From: Cesiribacter sp. SM1
GTDB taxonomy: Bacteria > Bacteroidota > Bacteroidia > Cytophagales > Cyclobacteriaceae
DNA: 64,000 bases
Direction of reading: 5' to 3'
Assembly (NCBI RefSeq): GCF_020178975.1
Contig: NZ_JAHXBU010000047.1
Location: 124,001-188,000 of the forward strand
Positions within the stretch are counted from its first letter, which is position 1, and each line of letters opens with the position of its first letter. The notes under the pieces are model-generated. The model worked only from the letters and a program-made list of their open reading frames with translations, searched no databases and was not told where the DNA came from. Below, in pieces: positions 52,617 through 62,410 of the stretch. Both the position numbers and the translations under genes were made by a program.

Positions 52617-53477
52617 TTAAACTACATCAATTAACTTATCGCCCTGCTTGTTGAATATCATGAAAGATACCAGCAACAGTACCAGGCTAACCACAACACT
52701 GTAGGCTAAACCTAATAAATCTACAGTGCCGGAGCCCAGCATGGCATAGCGGAACACCTCGAAAAGAGAGGTAAGCGGATTCCAGAGCACCAGCCAGCGT
52801 ACATTTTCCGGAATGATAGCCAGGGGATAAATAACCGGGGTAAGGAACATCATCATGCGGATGCCCAGGTGCACCAGGTTGGCCAGATCGCGGTATTTTG
52901 CTGTTAGCACCGAAAAGATAAGGCCCAGCGACAGGCCAATGCAGCCAATTAATATAATGGCCAGAGGCACAAATAATATCCAGGCATTGAAGCTGTAAGT
53001 TGTATCCTCTACCACCCAATACCACAGCATGGCAAGCAGTAAGAGTAAAAACTGCATGACAAAGCGCATGCAATGGGTGCTAAGCACGGATAGCGGAACT
53101 ACCAAACGGGGAAAATATACCTTGCTGAAAACCTCTGCATTTTCGCGAAAGGTAAAAGCAGTGCCGCTAAAGCTGTCGCTGAAAAAGCTCCAGAGCACAA
53201 TGCCCGACAGGTAAAAGAGCACCGGCGGAATACTGCCTGTATCGATGCCCACCAGCTTATCGAACACCATTACATAGGTAATGAGGGTTAAGATGGGCTG
53301 AAATAAGATCCAGAGCGGCCCTAAAACTGTTTGCTGGTAGTTCAGCAGGAAATCTCGTCTTACCAGCCTGCCCAGCAGGTTACGATAAGCCCAAAGCTCT
53401 TTTGCACTCCAGCCCCACCAGGTGGTTCTGCTGCCAAATTCCCAGTCCCAATGGTCTTTATTGATTTTTTCAGACAT
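52617..53477 (-). CDS. wzm: Polysaccharide ABC exporter permease (Wzm-like)
   Basis: A 286-residue ABC-2 type permease with about six membrane helices. The N-terminal cytoplasmic part (KDHWDWEFGSRTTWWGWSAK) is followed by the amphipathic RNLLGRLVRRDFLLNYQQTV helix, then transmembrane blocks including LYLSG-like VLFYLSGIVLWSFFSD and TPVIYPLAIIPENVRWLVLW. First gene of the polysaccharide cluster. The 325-base leader upstream has an AT-rich promoter-like region. It moves lipid-linked polysaccharide. Confidence 0.93.
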   Translation of the reverse strand: MSEKINKDHWDWEFGSRTTWWGWSAKELWAYRNLLGRLVRRDFLLNYQQTVLGPLWILFQPILTLITYVMVFDKLVGIDTGSIPPVLFYLSGIVLWSFFSDSFSGTAFTFRENAEVFSKVYFPRLVVPLSVLSTHCMRFVMQFLLLLLAMLWYWVVEDTTYSFNAWILFVPLAIILIGCIGLSLGLIFSVLTAKYRDLANLVHLGIRMMMFLTPVIYPLAIIPENVRWLVLWNPLTSLFEVFRYAMLGSGTVDLLGLAYSVVVSLVLLLVSFMIFNKQGDKLIDVV

Positions 53478-53802
53478 GCAGTGGAAAAATCTATCTTCTT
53501 TTCAGAGGGTAATCTACAATTATTTTGCAAGTGGGTGCAAATATTACTTAGAATAAGTATATTCCATAGCCAATAACATTAAATAATTCTTAAAAGAGCA
53601 GTTCGCTACAGAATTATCCGTTAGCTCCAGGATCATCACAATCCCTGATTACACGGTAATTAAGAAAAAATGTTCTACCAGCCAGGTTTAGTTTTCTCTT
53701 CTGAAGATACAAGGATATAATGGTAACTTTTATAAAAAATCTAGGAGCTTGCTAAACTTTGGGAAAGTTATGTTGCATTGTCAATCATAGCTGCAGCTTT
53801 GA
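53478..53802. other. Leader of wzm without a gene
   Basis: No gene seen. An inverted repeat TTGCA-N6-TGCAA occurs at 53525-53540. It resembles the Fur-module element but has one base less spacing, so I do not equate them. Confidence 0.4.
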
Positions 53803-53973
53803 TCAGGGATTCATTGCCAGAAAGAGCAGTATAAAAATCAATATAAAAATTATGGCATATAAAAATCCTATTTCTGCTGGCAGCAGGCCCGGGTAGTGAA
53901 CCTTTTCTTTAGGCTCATCTTTTGGAGGCAGAAAAAACTCGTATAATTCTTTCCAGTACTTCCTGAAATTCAT
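53803..53973 (-). CDS. Small single-pass membrane protein (56 residues)
   Basis: Starts ATG at 53973 and ends TGA at 53803. The product begins with a charged amphipathic part (MNFRKYWKELYEFFLPPKDE), then one strongly hydrophobic helix (about residues 36-54, IGFLYAIIFILIFILLFL). This layout is typical of small regulatory or accessory membrane proteins. No family is recognised. It is upstream of wzm on the same strand, with a gap of 325 bases. Confidence 0.6.
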   Translation of the reverse strand: MNFRKYWKELYEFFLPPKDEPKEKVHYPGLLPAEIGFLYAIIFILIFILLFLAMNP

Positions 53974-54514
53974 TTGAGTGTTTGGCTATTGTATTTGGCC
54001 AATCCTGCACAATAACTGCCATTAGTTCGGAGGGATCTGGAAGATAGCAGCGTATTAGCTAAACAAGTGCTTTTTATGGCTGCTCTGTGCCCTGCAAAGA
54101 CCAGATGCTTGTTTATGCCTGTTCCTGCTCTTTAACCAGATTTTCTGATGCGTTTGCTGCGGGATTGTATTTTTAATAAGTCATGGTTTTACCCAGGAGG
54201 CAAGAGTGTGGGTTTTACCCGGGGCGGGTACTTTAAAATGCCATTCACGGTGGAGTGGGGCGGTATTTAAACACACATTTTACCATCTTAACCTCTACTT
54301 ATTAGCTAAACGACTCTTAAAGACCAGCGAAATAGCATTTTAGCCAGCCTACTCTTTTAGTAACTGAGGAAGTGTGATAAAGTTATTTCTGAGAAAGTAT
54401 CAGAAGTGCAAGAATCATTTAAATGTTAACGCTGTGGATGTAGGGAGTGGGGATCTGTTGATTGATCTCGACAGCAGGTTCAATTCTATCTTACAGCAGG
54501 TAAAAGTTCCAGGC
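53974..54514. other. Intergenic stretch without a gene
   Basis: No convincing coding sequence on either strand. A plus-strand frame at 54374 runs antisense to the next gene and lacks family features. Confidence 0.45.
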
Positions 54515-54859
54515 TTAGGACTGCTTTTGCAACAGTACATGTTGGCCAGCGCTGAAAAAGATCAGCATGCTGGCAAGCCACATTGTGTAAAGCTCCCAGT
54601 GGGGATTGAAAGCCGTTGCAATGGCAGCAAAATACACCACCGCCAGCGACAGCAGCCACACCACAAATACCAGCCTGCTTACCAGTTGCCTGAATCTTAG
54701 GGCTTTGCTGGTGAGCGCAAAGCCTGTAAAGCAGTAGGTGGCTGCCACCAGAAAAAGGTTAGTTGTAGTATCTACGTACCCAATGGAAATAGTACACAGG
54801 CAGAGAAGGGCTAATACAAAGAGGCCGATTTCAAGAGGAGTGTTCTTTTTTAGCAACAT
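54515..54859 (-). CDS. Small four-helix membrane protein, unrecognised
   Basis: A 114-residue protein with four hydrophobic segments (about residues 9-29, 34-52, 62-82, 88-106) and little else. Family unknown. Isolated gene in a gene-poor region. Confidence 0.65.
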   Translation of the reverse strand: MLLKKNTPLEIGLFVLALLCLCTISIGYVDTTTNLFLVAATYCFTGFALTSKALRFRQLVSRLVFVVWLLSLAVVYFAAIATAFNPHWELYTMWLASMLIFFSAGQHVLLQKQS

Positions 54860-55428
54860 GGCTTTGTTGGGTTAGCGATGATACATCTTAACTTCCGATA
54901 CAGAAAACCGTAGGGTTCTGAAAAATTAATTTAATGTACAGGTTTTGCCCTTTCTGATTCTGAACTTTATCAGCCTAATTCTTACCTCCATTAGTTTTAG
55001 GCTGTAATGTGAGTAGTAAAGGGGGGTATACAGGATCAGTACTAACTAATTGGGGTAAAAAGGCTACTTAATATCTCAATCAGGAGCGGTGGAATTTATG
55101 CCGGGATGCCTGCTGGTTGTATGGCAGGAGCTTTTATGTGCCATAGAGTATTTGGCGGACAGTTGCAATCTGGAACATTGTTTTGTTGCCAGGATTTTGT
55201 GCTAATTGCACTACGGTAAAAAAAACTATTGCCTGGCAGGCAGCTTTTATGCTTGCTGGCGTTGTAGGATAGGGCTTAAAACCTTATTTTTCCACTTTGT
55301 CTTTTCACTGACATATCATCAGGTATGCGTGCACAGACCTGCTGTTTGCATATTTGCAGGCTGCTGTAAAATAGATTGAGCCCCTGTAGTGCTCACAGAT
55401 AATTGAAAGTTTACAACCGACAAATAAT
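54860..55428. other. Gene-poor leader of the ThuA-fusion gene
   Basis: About 570 bases with no convincing gene on either strand. It is the leader of the 55429 gene; no terminator or strong -7 box stands out. Confidence 0.5.
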
Positions 55429-58400
55429 ATGAATCTATGTTCCACTGCCGGCAGATGGGTCTGCTGGCTTTTGCTGCTGAGCTTTCAGCTGTTTGGGCTG
55501 CTCTCCTGTTCTTCGGAAAAGGAAGAGCCCAGGGTATTGGTATTTTCAAAAACCGGGGGCTTCCGGCACACCTCTATTGAGGCCGGTGTGGCAGCCATTC
55601 AAAAACTGGGGCAGGAGCACAATTTTGTAGTTGATACTACTGAAGATGCCTCCAGCATCAGGGAAGAAAACCTGAAAAATTATCATGCTGTAATTTTCCT
55701 GAACACCACCGGTGATGTACTGAACCAGCAGCAGCAAAATGATTTTGAGCGCTATATACAGGCGGGAGGAGGCTATGTAGGCATACACGCTGCCGCCGAT
55801 ACTGAGTATGAATGGCCCTGGTATGGCAAACTTGCCGGTGCTTATTTCGAAAGCCATCCCAACAATCCTAACGTGCTGAAGGGCACCTTCAGGGTGCTGG
55901 ATAAAAACCATCCGGCAACAGCCCCGCTGCCCGATAAATGGGAGCGTGAAGATGAGTTCTACAATTTCAAAGATATGAACACAGACGTGCGCGTGCTGAT
56001 GGATATCGATGAAAAAAGCTACCAGGGCGGTACCAATGGCGATAACCACCCCATGGCCTGGTACCATGAGTATGATGGTGGCAGGGCTTTCTACACCAGC
56101 ATAGGCCATACAGATGAAACTTTCTCAGAGCCAATGGCGCTTCAGCACCTGTTGGGCGGCATTCAGTACGCCATGGGAGGAGAGAACGCTAAAAAGCCGG
56201 ATTACAGCCTGGCCCGCACCAAACGAGTGCCCGATGAAAACCGCTTTACCAAAACAGTGCTGGTAGATAACCTGGATGAGCCCTACGAGCTGGCTGTAAT
56301 GGAAAGGGGCCGTGTGCTGTTTATTGAGCGCAAGGGCGATGTAAAACTGTATGACCCTGCAACTGAGCAAACTACCGTTGCAGCTCATATACCGGTAAGT
56401 ACCAAATACCTGCCAAAAGATGGTAAGGAAAAAGAAGCAGAAGATGGCCTGATGGGTCTTGCACTGGACCCTGATTTCAACAAGAACCACTGGGTGTACC
56501 TGTATTATTCGCCAGCAGGAGACGAACCCAAAAACATACTTGCGCGCTATGAGCTAAAGGGCAATGAACTGGACCTGGCTAGCAAGAAAGTAATGCTGGA
56601 AGTGCCTGTTCAGCGGGCTGAATGCTGCCATACCGGTGGCTCTATTGCTTTTGATGCAAACGGAAACCTGTACCTGTCTACTGGTGATAACACCAACCCA
56701 TTTGATACAGGCTATGCGCCGGTTGATGAGCGGGAAGGCCGCAGTCCCTGGGATGCACAGAAGAGCTCTGCCAATACAAATGATTTACGGGGCAAGATTC
56801 TTCGCATACACCCGGAGCCAGATGGTACTTATACCATTCCGGAAGGAAACTTATTCCCTAAAGGTACGGCTAACACCCGCCCAGAAATCTATACGATGGG
56901 TCACCGCAATCCTTTCCGGATTTCAGTAGATAAGAAAACCGGCTTTTTGTACTGGGGAGATGTAGGGCCGGATGCTAACAAAGATTCGCTGGCGGTAGGA
57001 CCCCGCGGGCACGACGAATTTGGGCAGGCACGAAAGCCAGGCAACTTTGGCTGGCCTCATTTCATTGGCGATAATAAAGCCTACGCCAGAATTGATTTTA
57101 CCACCAGAACGCCCGGGGCTAAATTTGATCCGGCCAAACCCATAAACAGCTCTCCTAATAATACCGGCTTACAGGAGCTGCCACCGGCTCAGCCAGCCTT
57201 TATCTGGTATCCATACGATGAGTCTAAAGAGTTTCCATTAGTAGGCAGTGGCGGCAGAACGGCTATGGCTGGCCCTGTTTTTTATAGTGAACATTTTAAA
57301 GGAGCAGCGCGCCCGTTCCCGGATTACTATGAGGGTAAACTGTTTATTTATGAATGGATGCGTGGCTGGATTATGGCTGTTACCATGGATGAAGAAGGCA
57401 ACCTGCTGAGCATGGAGCCTTTTATGCCAAACAGCAAGTTTAACAACCCTATGGAGATGGAGTTTGGTCCCGAGGGCGATCTGTACATGCTGGATTACGG
57501 CGAGGGCTGGTTTCAGCAGAATCCTACAGCAAAGCTGGTTAAAATAGAGTACAATGCCGGTAACCGTAAACCTGATATACAGCTGGCCTCCGATACCAGG
57601 GCTGGCTCAGTGCCGCTTACTGTTAAACTTTCCTCTGCCGGTACCAATGACCCGGACCGTGATGAGCTTAAGTACGAATGGAAAGTGACCACACAGGATG
57701 GTAAAGTGTATAAAACGCTGGAGGAACCCAACCCAACCCTTACTGTAGATAAACCCGGCGTTTACACTGTTCAACTGCAGGTAACAGATGCACAGGGAGC
57801 AACCGCCAGCAGTACCATGGATTTAGTGGCAGGCAATGAGCCACCACAGCTTGCCCTGAATATGCCAACAGGGAATAGTACATTCTACTTTCCAAACCAG
57901 TCATTCCAGTACGAGGTATCGGTAACAGATAAGGAAGATGGCAGCCTGGCAAATGGTGGCATTTCTGCAGAAGAGGTTGCTTTTACCATTGATTACATGA
58001 AGGAGGGCTACGACAAGATTGCCATAGCACAGGGCCACCGTGGTGCCGACGAAGCCGTTGCTTTTGCCCATGGCAGGAAACTGATGGAGGAAAGCGACTG
58101 TAAGGCTTGTCACGCCATTGATAAAGAGTCAATAGGCCCAAGCTATCAGCAGGTAGCACAAAAGTACAAAGGCGATGCAGGCGCTGTTGACCGGTTGGCG
58201 AACAAGGTAATCCAGGGCGGTGCCGGTGTTTGGGGAGAAGTGGCCATGTCGGCCCACCCGGGCATAGCGCCTGATGATGCCAAAGAAATCATCAAATATG
58301 TGCTTAGTCTGGATGGCTCAAAGAAACCAGCCTCATCTTTACCACTAAAGGGCTCCTTTACAGCCAATGGGCCCGCAAAAGTAGGCGGACAGGGTGTTTA

Positions 58401-58914
58401 TTTAGCACGCATGGCTTATACAGATAAAGGCGCCAGTGGTGTACCCCCAGCAACAGCAGAAAAGGTAGTGCTGCTTCGCCATCCTTTTGTAGCGCCAGCC
58501 ACGGCCGATCAGCTATCGGCAGGCATCCAGAAGTACAAATTAGAAGAACCCCCGGTGGAGATTGTAATTGTACAGGAAAGCGATTCCTACCTCAGGTTTA
58601 ACCAGATAGACATGACGGGGATCAGCCAGCTGGATTTCCTGGCCACAGCGCCAAAAGAATATCTTAATGCGGCAGGTGGTAAAATAGAGGTGCGCCTGGG
58701 TTCTCCTACCGGTAAACTGGTTGGAGAAAGTGCTGAAATCAAGCAGCAGAGTATGGGTGCGAACAGGACCCCACCGAGGGTGCCTGTAACAATTGCACCA
58801 ACAGATGGTGTTCAGGACTTGTACTTTGTATTTAAAGGAAGCAAGGGCGAAGGCCAGCAGGGGCTTTTTACCATTAGTGGTATAGAATTTAAGCAGGCCA
58901 GGCCAAGATCTTAG
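55429..58914 (+). CDS. Multi-domain lipoprotein: ThuA, sugar dehydrogenase, PKD, cytochrome c, C-terminal binding domain
   Basis: A 1161-residue lipoprotein. The signal peptide (residues 1-26) ends in LLSC. ThuA domain about 34-245 (RVLVFSKTGGFRHTSIEAGV, GGGYVGIHAAADTEYEW). A six-bladed propeller of the PQQ-dependent glucose/sorbosone dehydrogenase type is about 265-700 (EDGLMGLALDPDFN, HTGGSIAFDANGNLYLSTGD, IYTMGHRNPFRI). PKD domain about 712-800. Cytochrome c about 880-965 with ESDCKACHAIDKESIGPSYQ (CxxCH at 892-896). The last ~180 residues are beta-rich and may bind carbohydrate. Likely role: periplasmic or surface oxidation of a sugar with electron transfer to a haem. Strong terminator behind. 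Confidence 0.93.
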   Translation: MNLCSTAGRWVCWLLLLSFQLFGLLSCSSEKEEPRVLVFSKTGGFRHTSIEAGVAAIQKLGQEHNFVVDTTEDASSIREENLKNYHAVIFLNTTGDVLNQQQQNDFERYIQAGGGYVGIHAAADTEYEWPWYGKLAGAYFESHPNNPNVLKGTFRVLDKNHPATAPLPDKWEREDEFYNFKDMNTDVRVLMDIDEKSYQGGTNGDNHPMAWYHEYDGGRAFYTSIGHTDETFSEPMALQHLLGGIQYAMGGENAKKPDYSLARTKRVPDENRFTKTVLVDNLDEPYELAVMERGRVLFIERKGDVKLYDPATEQTTVAAHIPVSTKYLPKDGKEKEAEDGLMGLALDPDFNKNHWVYLYYSPAGDEPKNILARYELKGNELDLASKKVMLEVPVQRAECCHTGGSIAFDANGNLYLSTGDNTNPFDTGYAPVDEREGRSPWDAQKSSANTNDLRGKILRIHPEPDGTYTIPEGNLFPKGTANTRPEIYTMGHRNPFRISVDKKTGFLYWGDVGPDANKDSLAVGPRGHDEFGQARKPGNFGWPHFIGDNKAYARIDFTTRTPGAKFDPAKPINSSPNNTGLQELPPAQPAFIWYPYDESKEFPLVGSGGRTAMAGPVFYSEHFKGAARPFPDYYEGKLFIYEWMRGWIMAVTMDEEGNLLSMEPFMPNSKFNNPMEMEFGPEGDLYMLDYGEGWFQQNPTAKLVKIEYNAGNRKPDIQLASDTRAGSVPLTVKLSSAGTNDPDRDELKYEWKVTTQDGKVYKTLEEPNPTLTVDKPGVYTVQLQVTDAQGATASSTMDLVAGNEPPQLALNMPTGNSTFYFPNQSFQYEVSVTDKEDGSLANGGISAEEVAFTIDYMKEGYDKIAIAQGHRGADEAVAFAHGRKLMEESDCKACHAIDKESIGPSYQQVAQKYKGDAGAVDRLANKVIQGGAGVWGEVAMSAHPGIAPDDAKEIIKYVLSLDGSKKPASSLPLKGSFTANGPAKVGGQGVYLARMAYTDKGASGVPPATAEKVVLLRHPFVAPATADQLSAGIQKYKLEEPPVEIVIVQESDSYLRFNQIDMTGISQLDFLATAPKEYLNAAGGKIEVRLGSPTGKLVGESAEIKQQSMGANRTPPRVPVTIAPTDGVQDLYFVFKGSKGEGQQGLFTISGIEFKQARPRS

Positions 58915-58932
58915 GCTGATTTTGATCTTAAT

Positions 58933-58971
58933 AAAAGAGGAGCATTCATTTACCGGATGCTCCTCTTTTTT
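58933..58971 (+). terminator. Strong terminator after the ThuA-fusion gene
   Basis: Thirteen-base stem AAAAGAGGAGCAT / ATGCTCCTCTTTT with an 11-base loop and a T run. Confidence 0.9.
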
Positions 58972-59010
58972 TATGCTGTTGTTTCCGGAAGGTTTAGCTG
59001 CCGGGGCTTA

Positions 59011-59508
59011 TTAAAGCTGCTTATCCATGATGTAGTCTTCCATCAGAAAGCCGTTGCCAATATCAATATCTTCCCTGCCAACTATCTCAAAACCTATTTT
59101 TTCATAAAACTGCACAGCCTTGTTGTTCCTGTTTACATTCAGGGTAAGCGTTGGGTTATTGTGCTTCAGGGCAAGCTCCCGGATATAGCCCATCAGCGCT
59201 TTACCAACACCCTTGCCATGCGCTGCAGGCAGTACATAGATCTTATGTATTTTGGTTTTGGCCTGTTTCTGATAGTTAGGTTCGTAAGCGGCAAAGCCCA
59301 GAAAGGAGTCTTCCTCCCTGGCCAGAATGAAGGTGTGACCTTTCTGGTATACCTGGTTCATTAAAGCAGGCATGCTGTACATCATGTCCAGCATGTATTC
59401 AATCTGTTCGGGAGAAAGAATATCGCCAAAGGTGGGGGGCCAGGTTGTAAATGCAATACTCCTGATGGTGGAGAAATGCGTATTGTCTGCTTTGATAATC
59501 TCTATCAT
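59011..59508 (-). CDS. GNAT family N-acetyltransferase
   Basis: Taken from the ATG at 59508, giving 165 residues (MIEIIKADNTHFSTIRSIAF). An extra 13-residue extension upstream is unlikely, because a perfect -7 box (TAAATTTG) lies there on the minus strand near 59522-59535. The acetyl-CoA motif is IYVLPAAHGKGVGKALMGYI (motif A) near residue 90, followed by LTLNVNRNNKAVQFYEKIGF. A normal GNAT fold; substrate unknown. Monocistronic. Confidence 0.92.
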   Translation of the reverse strand: MIEIIKADNTHFSTIRSIAFTTWPPTFGDILSPEQIEYMLDMMYSMPALMNQVYQKGHTFILAREEDSFLGFAAYEPNYQKQAKTKIHKIYVLPAAHGKGVGKALMGYIRELALKHNNPTLTLNVNRNNKAVQFYEKIGFEIVGREDIDIGNGFLMEDYIMDKQL

Positions 59509-59523
59509 AGTTCTAATGGAGTG

Positions 59524-59531
59524 GGCAAATT
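59524..59531 (-). promoter_or_regulatory. -7 promoter box of the GNAT gene (TAAATTTG)
   Basis: Minus-strand TAAATTTG, a perfect TAnnTTTG match at about 59531-59524, some 15 bases before the ATG at 59508. It supports that start. Confidence 0.45.
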
Positions 59532-59737
59532 TAAGGGAGATTTCCAAAATTCTACATGCTTTTTAATGAGGTCGGCCAGGAAGGTGGGGCTGCTGCCATG
59601 GGTTCTGTAGGGTGGTTTTTGATGCGTGGCAGTGCTGTTCTTACCAAGGGCAGCTGATAGCCTTTCGGCTGCTGCTACAAAGTAAAGGGGATACTCCAAT
59701 CGGAGCAACCCCTTTACAGACCTGCCATGAAACTAAC

Positions 59738-62410
59738 TTACCCCACTACAGCTTCATTACTGCTGCTGTGTATGTCTATCTCTTTGGCTTCCCCGGAGGA
59801 GGCTTCCCCCAAATCAGTTTTTGCTGACTTTCCTTCAAAAGCATTGATGTATAACTGCTTCAGCTCACTGATGAGCGGGTAGCGCGGGTTAGAGCCGGTG
59901 CACTGATCATCAAAGGCCTGCTCTGCCATTTCATCAAGCGTAGCATAAAAGCTAAGGTCAGATACGCCTGCTTCCCGTATGGTTTTAGGGATGCCTACTT
60001 TGGCTTTCAGCTCCTCAATGGCCTGGATCAGCAGCTCTATTTTTTCATCGTCGTTGCTGCCGCCCAGGTTCAGGTAATCGGCCACGCGGGCATAGCGCCA
60101 CTTGGCATTCGGGTATTTATACTGCGGAAAAGCAGTCTGCTTGCGCGGATTATCCACAGCATTAAACCTGATTACTTCGTTAATGAGCAAGCCGTTGGCC
60201 AGGCCGTGCGCCAGGTTATGGGTTGCCCCTAATTTATGTGCCAGGGAGTGGCTGATGCCCAGGAATGCATTGGCAAAGGCCATACCGGCAATGGTAGCGG
60301 CGTGTGCCATTTTTTCGCGGGCTTTTATGTTGCTGGTGCCTTCGCTGTAAGCTGCAGGCAGGTATTTAAAGATGAGCCTGATGGCCTCCAGGGCCAGTCC
60401 GTTGGTATATTCTGAAGCCAGCACCGATACATAAGCTTCCAGGGCATGGGTAAGTGCATCAATACCGCCGGCAGAGGTTAAACTTTTCGGCTTGTTCATC
60501 ATCAGTTCGGCATCGATAATGGCGATATCGGGTGTTAACTCATAGTCGGCCAGCGGGTATTTAATGCCTGAATGCTCATCGGTAATAACCGCAAAAGGCG
60601 TTACCTCGGAGCCAGAGCCAGCCGTAGTGGTAATGGCCACCAGCGATGCTTTTTCACCCATTTTAGGGAAGGTGTATACGCGTTTGCGGATATCCATAAA
60701 GCGCATGGCCAGGTCTTCAAAACGCACATCAGGATGCTCGTACAGTACCCACATAATTTTGGCTGCATCCATCGGAGAGCCCCCACCCAGGGCAATGATG
60801 GTATCGGGCTGGAAGCTAAGCATTTCTTCGGCGCCTCTTCTGGCAGTGGCCAGCGTTGGGTCGGGGGCTACATCAAAGAAAACTTTGTAGTCTATGCCGA
60901 TCTCGTCCAGTACCTTTTCAATGATCTCGACAAAGCCCAGGTTGTACAGCACCTTGTCGGTTACAATAAAGGCCCTTTTTTTGCCGAGTGCTTTCAGTTC
61001 TCGCAGGGCAACAGGGGTACAGCCGTACTTAAAGTAAATCTTTTCCGGAACCCTGAACCACAGCATGTTTTCTCTACGCTCTGCCACGCTTTTAATATTT
61101 AGTAAGTGCTTCACCCCTACGTTTTCAGATACTGAATTGCCACCCCAGCTACCACAGCCCAGGGTAAGGGAAGGGGCCAGCCTGAAGTTGTAGATATCGC
61201 CGATGGCACCCTGCGAAGAAGGCATGTTGATAATGGTACGGCCGGTTTTAAGAGCTGCACCAAAGCGGGCTATTCTGTCTGCAGATTTTACCTGGTCGGT
61301 ATACAGCACTGAGGTGTGGCCAAAGCCACCCAGCTCTACCAGGCGAACGGCTTTGTTCAGGGCATCATCAAAGTTTTTAGCCCGGTACATAGCCAGGAGC
61401 GGAGAGAGCTTTTCATGAGAGAATGGCTCTTCCAGCTCCACAGATTCTACTTCGCCTATCAGTATTTTGGTAGCCTCCGGAACAGTAAACCCAGCCAGCT
61501 TTGCAATTTTAGCGGCAGACTGCCCCACTATCTCCGAGTTAAGCACGCCGTTTACCAGGATGATCTTTCTGACCTTGTCAAGCTCTTTGCCTTTCAATAT
61601 ATAGGCACCGCGTTCTTCAAATTCCCTCTTCACTTCGGCATAAACCTCGTTCACCACAATCACAGACTGTTCGGAGGCGCAGATCATGCCGTTATCAAAA
61701 GTTTTGGAGAGCAGAATAGAGTTAACAGCCATTTTAAGGTGAGCTGTTTCGTCGATAATGGCAGGAGTGTTGCCGGCACCTACGCCAATGGCAGGTTTGC
61801 CGGAAGAGTAGGCAGCTTTTACCATGCCCGGTCCGCCGGTAGCCAGGGTAAGGTCGGCCTGCATCATTACAATCCTGGATAGCTCCACAGAGGGCTCGTC
61901 GATCCAGCCGATGATGTTTTCGGGGGCACCTGCTTTTACGGCAGCCTCCAGCAGAATTTTAGCGGCGGCTACTGTTGCTCTTTTCGCCCGGGGGTGTGGC
62001 GAAAAAATAATACCGTTCCTGGTTTTCAGGGCAATCAGTGCCTTGAAGATAGCGGTAGAGGTAGGGTTGGTGGTGGGTATTATGGCTGCCACAACGCCTA
62101 TGGGCTCTGCTATTTTGGTAATGCCAAAAGCCTCATCTGTTTCGATGATGCCGCAGGTTTTTTCATCTTTATACTGGTTAAAGATGTATTCAGAAGCAAA
62201 GTGGTTTTTGATTACCTTATCTTCTACCAGGCCCATGCCTGTTTCTTCTACGGCAAGCTTGGAAAGTATAATTCTTGCATTATTGGCAGCCATGGCCGCC
62301 TGCCGGAAAATTTCATCTACCTGTGCCTGCGAAAAGGTAGAAAACTGCTTTTGTGCCTCTCTTACCTTTGCAAACAATAGGGCCAGTTCTTCTGCATTTG
62401 TTGTTTTCAT
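59738..62410 (-). CDS. adhE: Bifunctional acetaldehyde-CoA/alcohol dehydrogenase
   Basis: A 890-residue AdhE that reduces acetyl-CoA to acetaldehyde and then ethanol. The N-terminal aldehyde dehydrogenase (about 1-440) has GNTPAIIDETAH, the catalytic cysteine in FDNGMICASEQSVIV and GGPGMVKAAYSSG. The C-terminal iron-dependent alcohol dehydrogenase (about 450-870) has GGGSPMDAAKIMWVLYEHPD for NAD. Iron ligands are in GISHSLAHKLGATHNLAHGL with AGGIDALTHALEAY. A 20-residue Glu/Ser-rich tail follows. Full length and intact motifs suggest a working fermentative enzyme. Confidence 0.96.
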   Translation of the reverse strand: MKTTNAEELALLFAKVREAQKQFSTFSQAQVDEIFRQAAMAANNARIILSKLAVEETGMGLVEDKVIKNHFASEYIFNQYKDEKTCGIIETDEAFGITKIAEPIGVVAAIIPTTNPTSTAIFKALIALKTRNGIIFSPHPRAKRATVAAAKILLEAAVKAGAPENIIGWIDEPSVELSRIVMMQADLTLATGGPGMVKAAYSSGKPAIGVGAGNTPAIIDETAHLKMAVNSILLSKTFDNGMICASEQSVIVVNEVYAEVKREFEERGAYILKGKELDKVRKIILVNGVLNSEIVGQSAAKIAKLAGFTVPEATKILIGEVESVELEEPFSHEKLSPLLAMYRAKNFDDALNKAVRLVELGGFGHTSVLYTDQVKSADRIARFGAALKTGRTIINMPSSQGAIGDIYNFRLAPSLTLGCGSWGGNSVSENVGVKHLLNIKSVAERRENMLWFRVPEKIYFKYGCTPVALRELKALGKKRAFIVTDKVLYNLGFVEIIEKVLDEIGIDYKVFFDVAPDPTLATARRGAEEMLSFQPDTIIALGGGSPMDAAKIMWVLYEHPDVRFEDLAMRFMDIRKRVYTFPKMGEKASLVAITTTAGSGSEVTPFAVITDEHSGIKYPLADYELTPDIAIIDAELMMNKPKSLTSAGGIDALTHALEAYVSVLASEYTNGLALEAIRLIFKYLPAAYSEGTSNIKAREKMAHAATIAGMAFANAFLGISHSLAHKLGATHNLAHGLANGLLINEVIRFNAVDNPRKQTAFPQYKYPNAKWRYARVADYLNLGGSNDDEKIELLIQAIEELKAKVGIPKTIREAGVSDLSFYATLDEMAEQAFDDQCTGSNPRYPLISELKQLYINAFEGKSAKTDLGEASSGEAKEIDIHSSSNEAVVG

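Noticed and set aside
40437-53477. A biosynthetic gene cluster for a secondary metabolite
   Set aside because: The set of glycosyltransferases, deacetylase and Wzm/Wzt fits surface polysaccharide assembly; there is no NRPS, PKS or RiPP signature gene.
53525-53540. TTGCA-N6-TGCAA before wzm as a third Fur-module operator
   Set aside because: The spacing is one base shorter than in the two strong sites, and wzm is not a metal gene. I kept it only as a note.
59505-59708. 67-codon minus-strand open frame overlapping the GNAT start
   Set aside because: Its end overlaps the GNAT start (ATGA), which suggested coupling, but the product looks like translated non-coding DNA and the GNAT gene has its own -7 box inside this frame.
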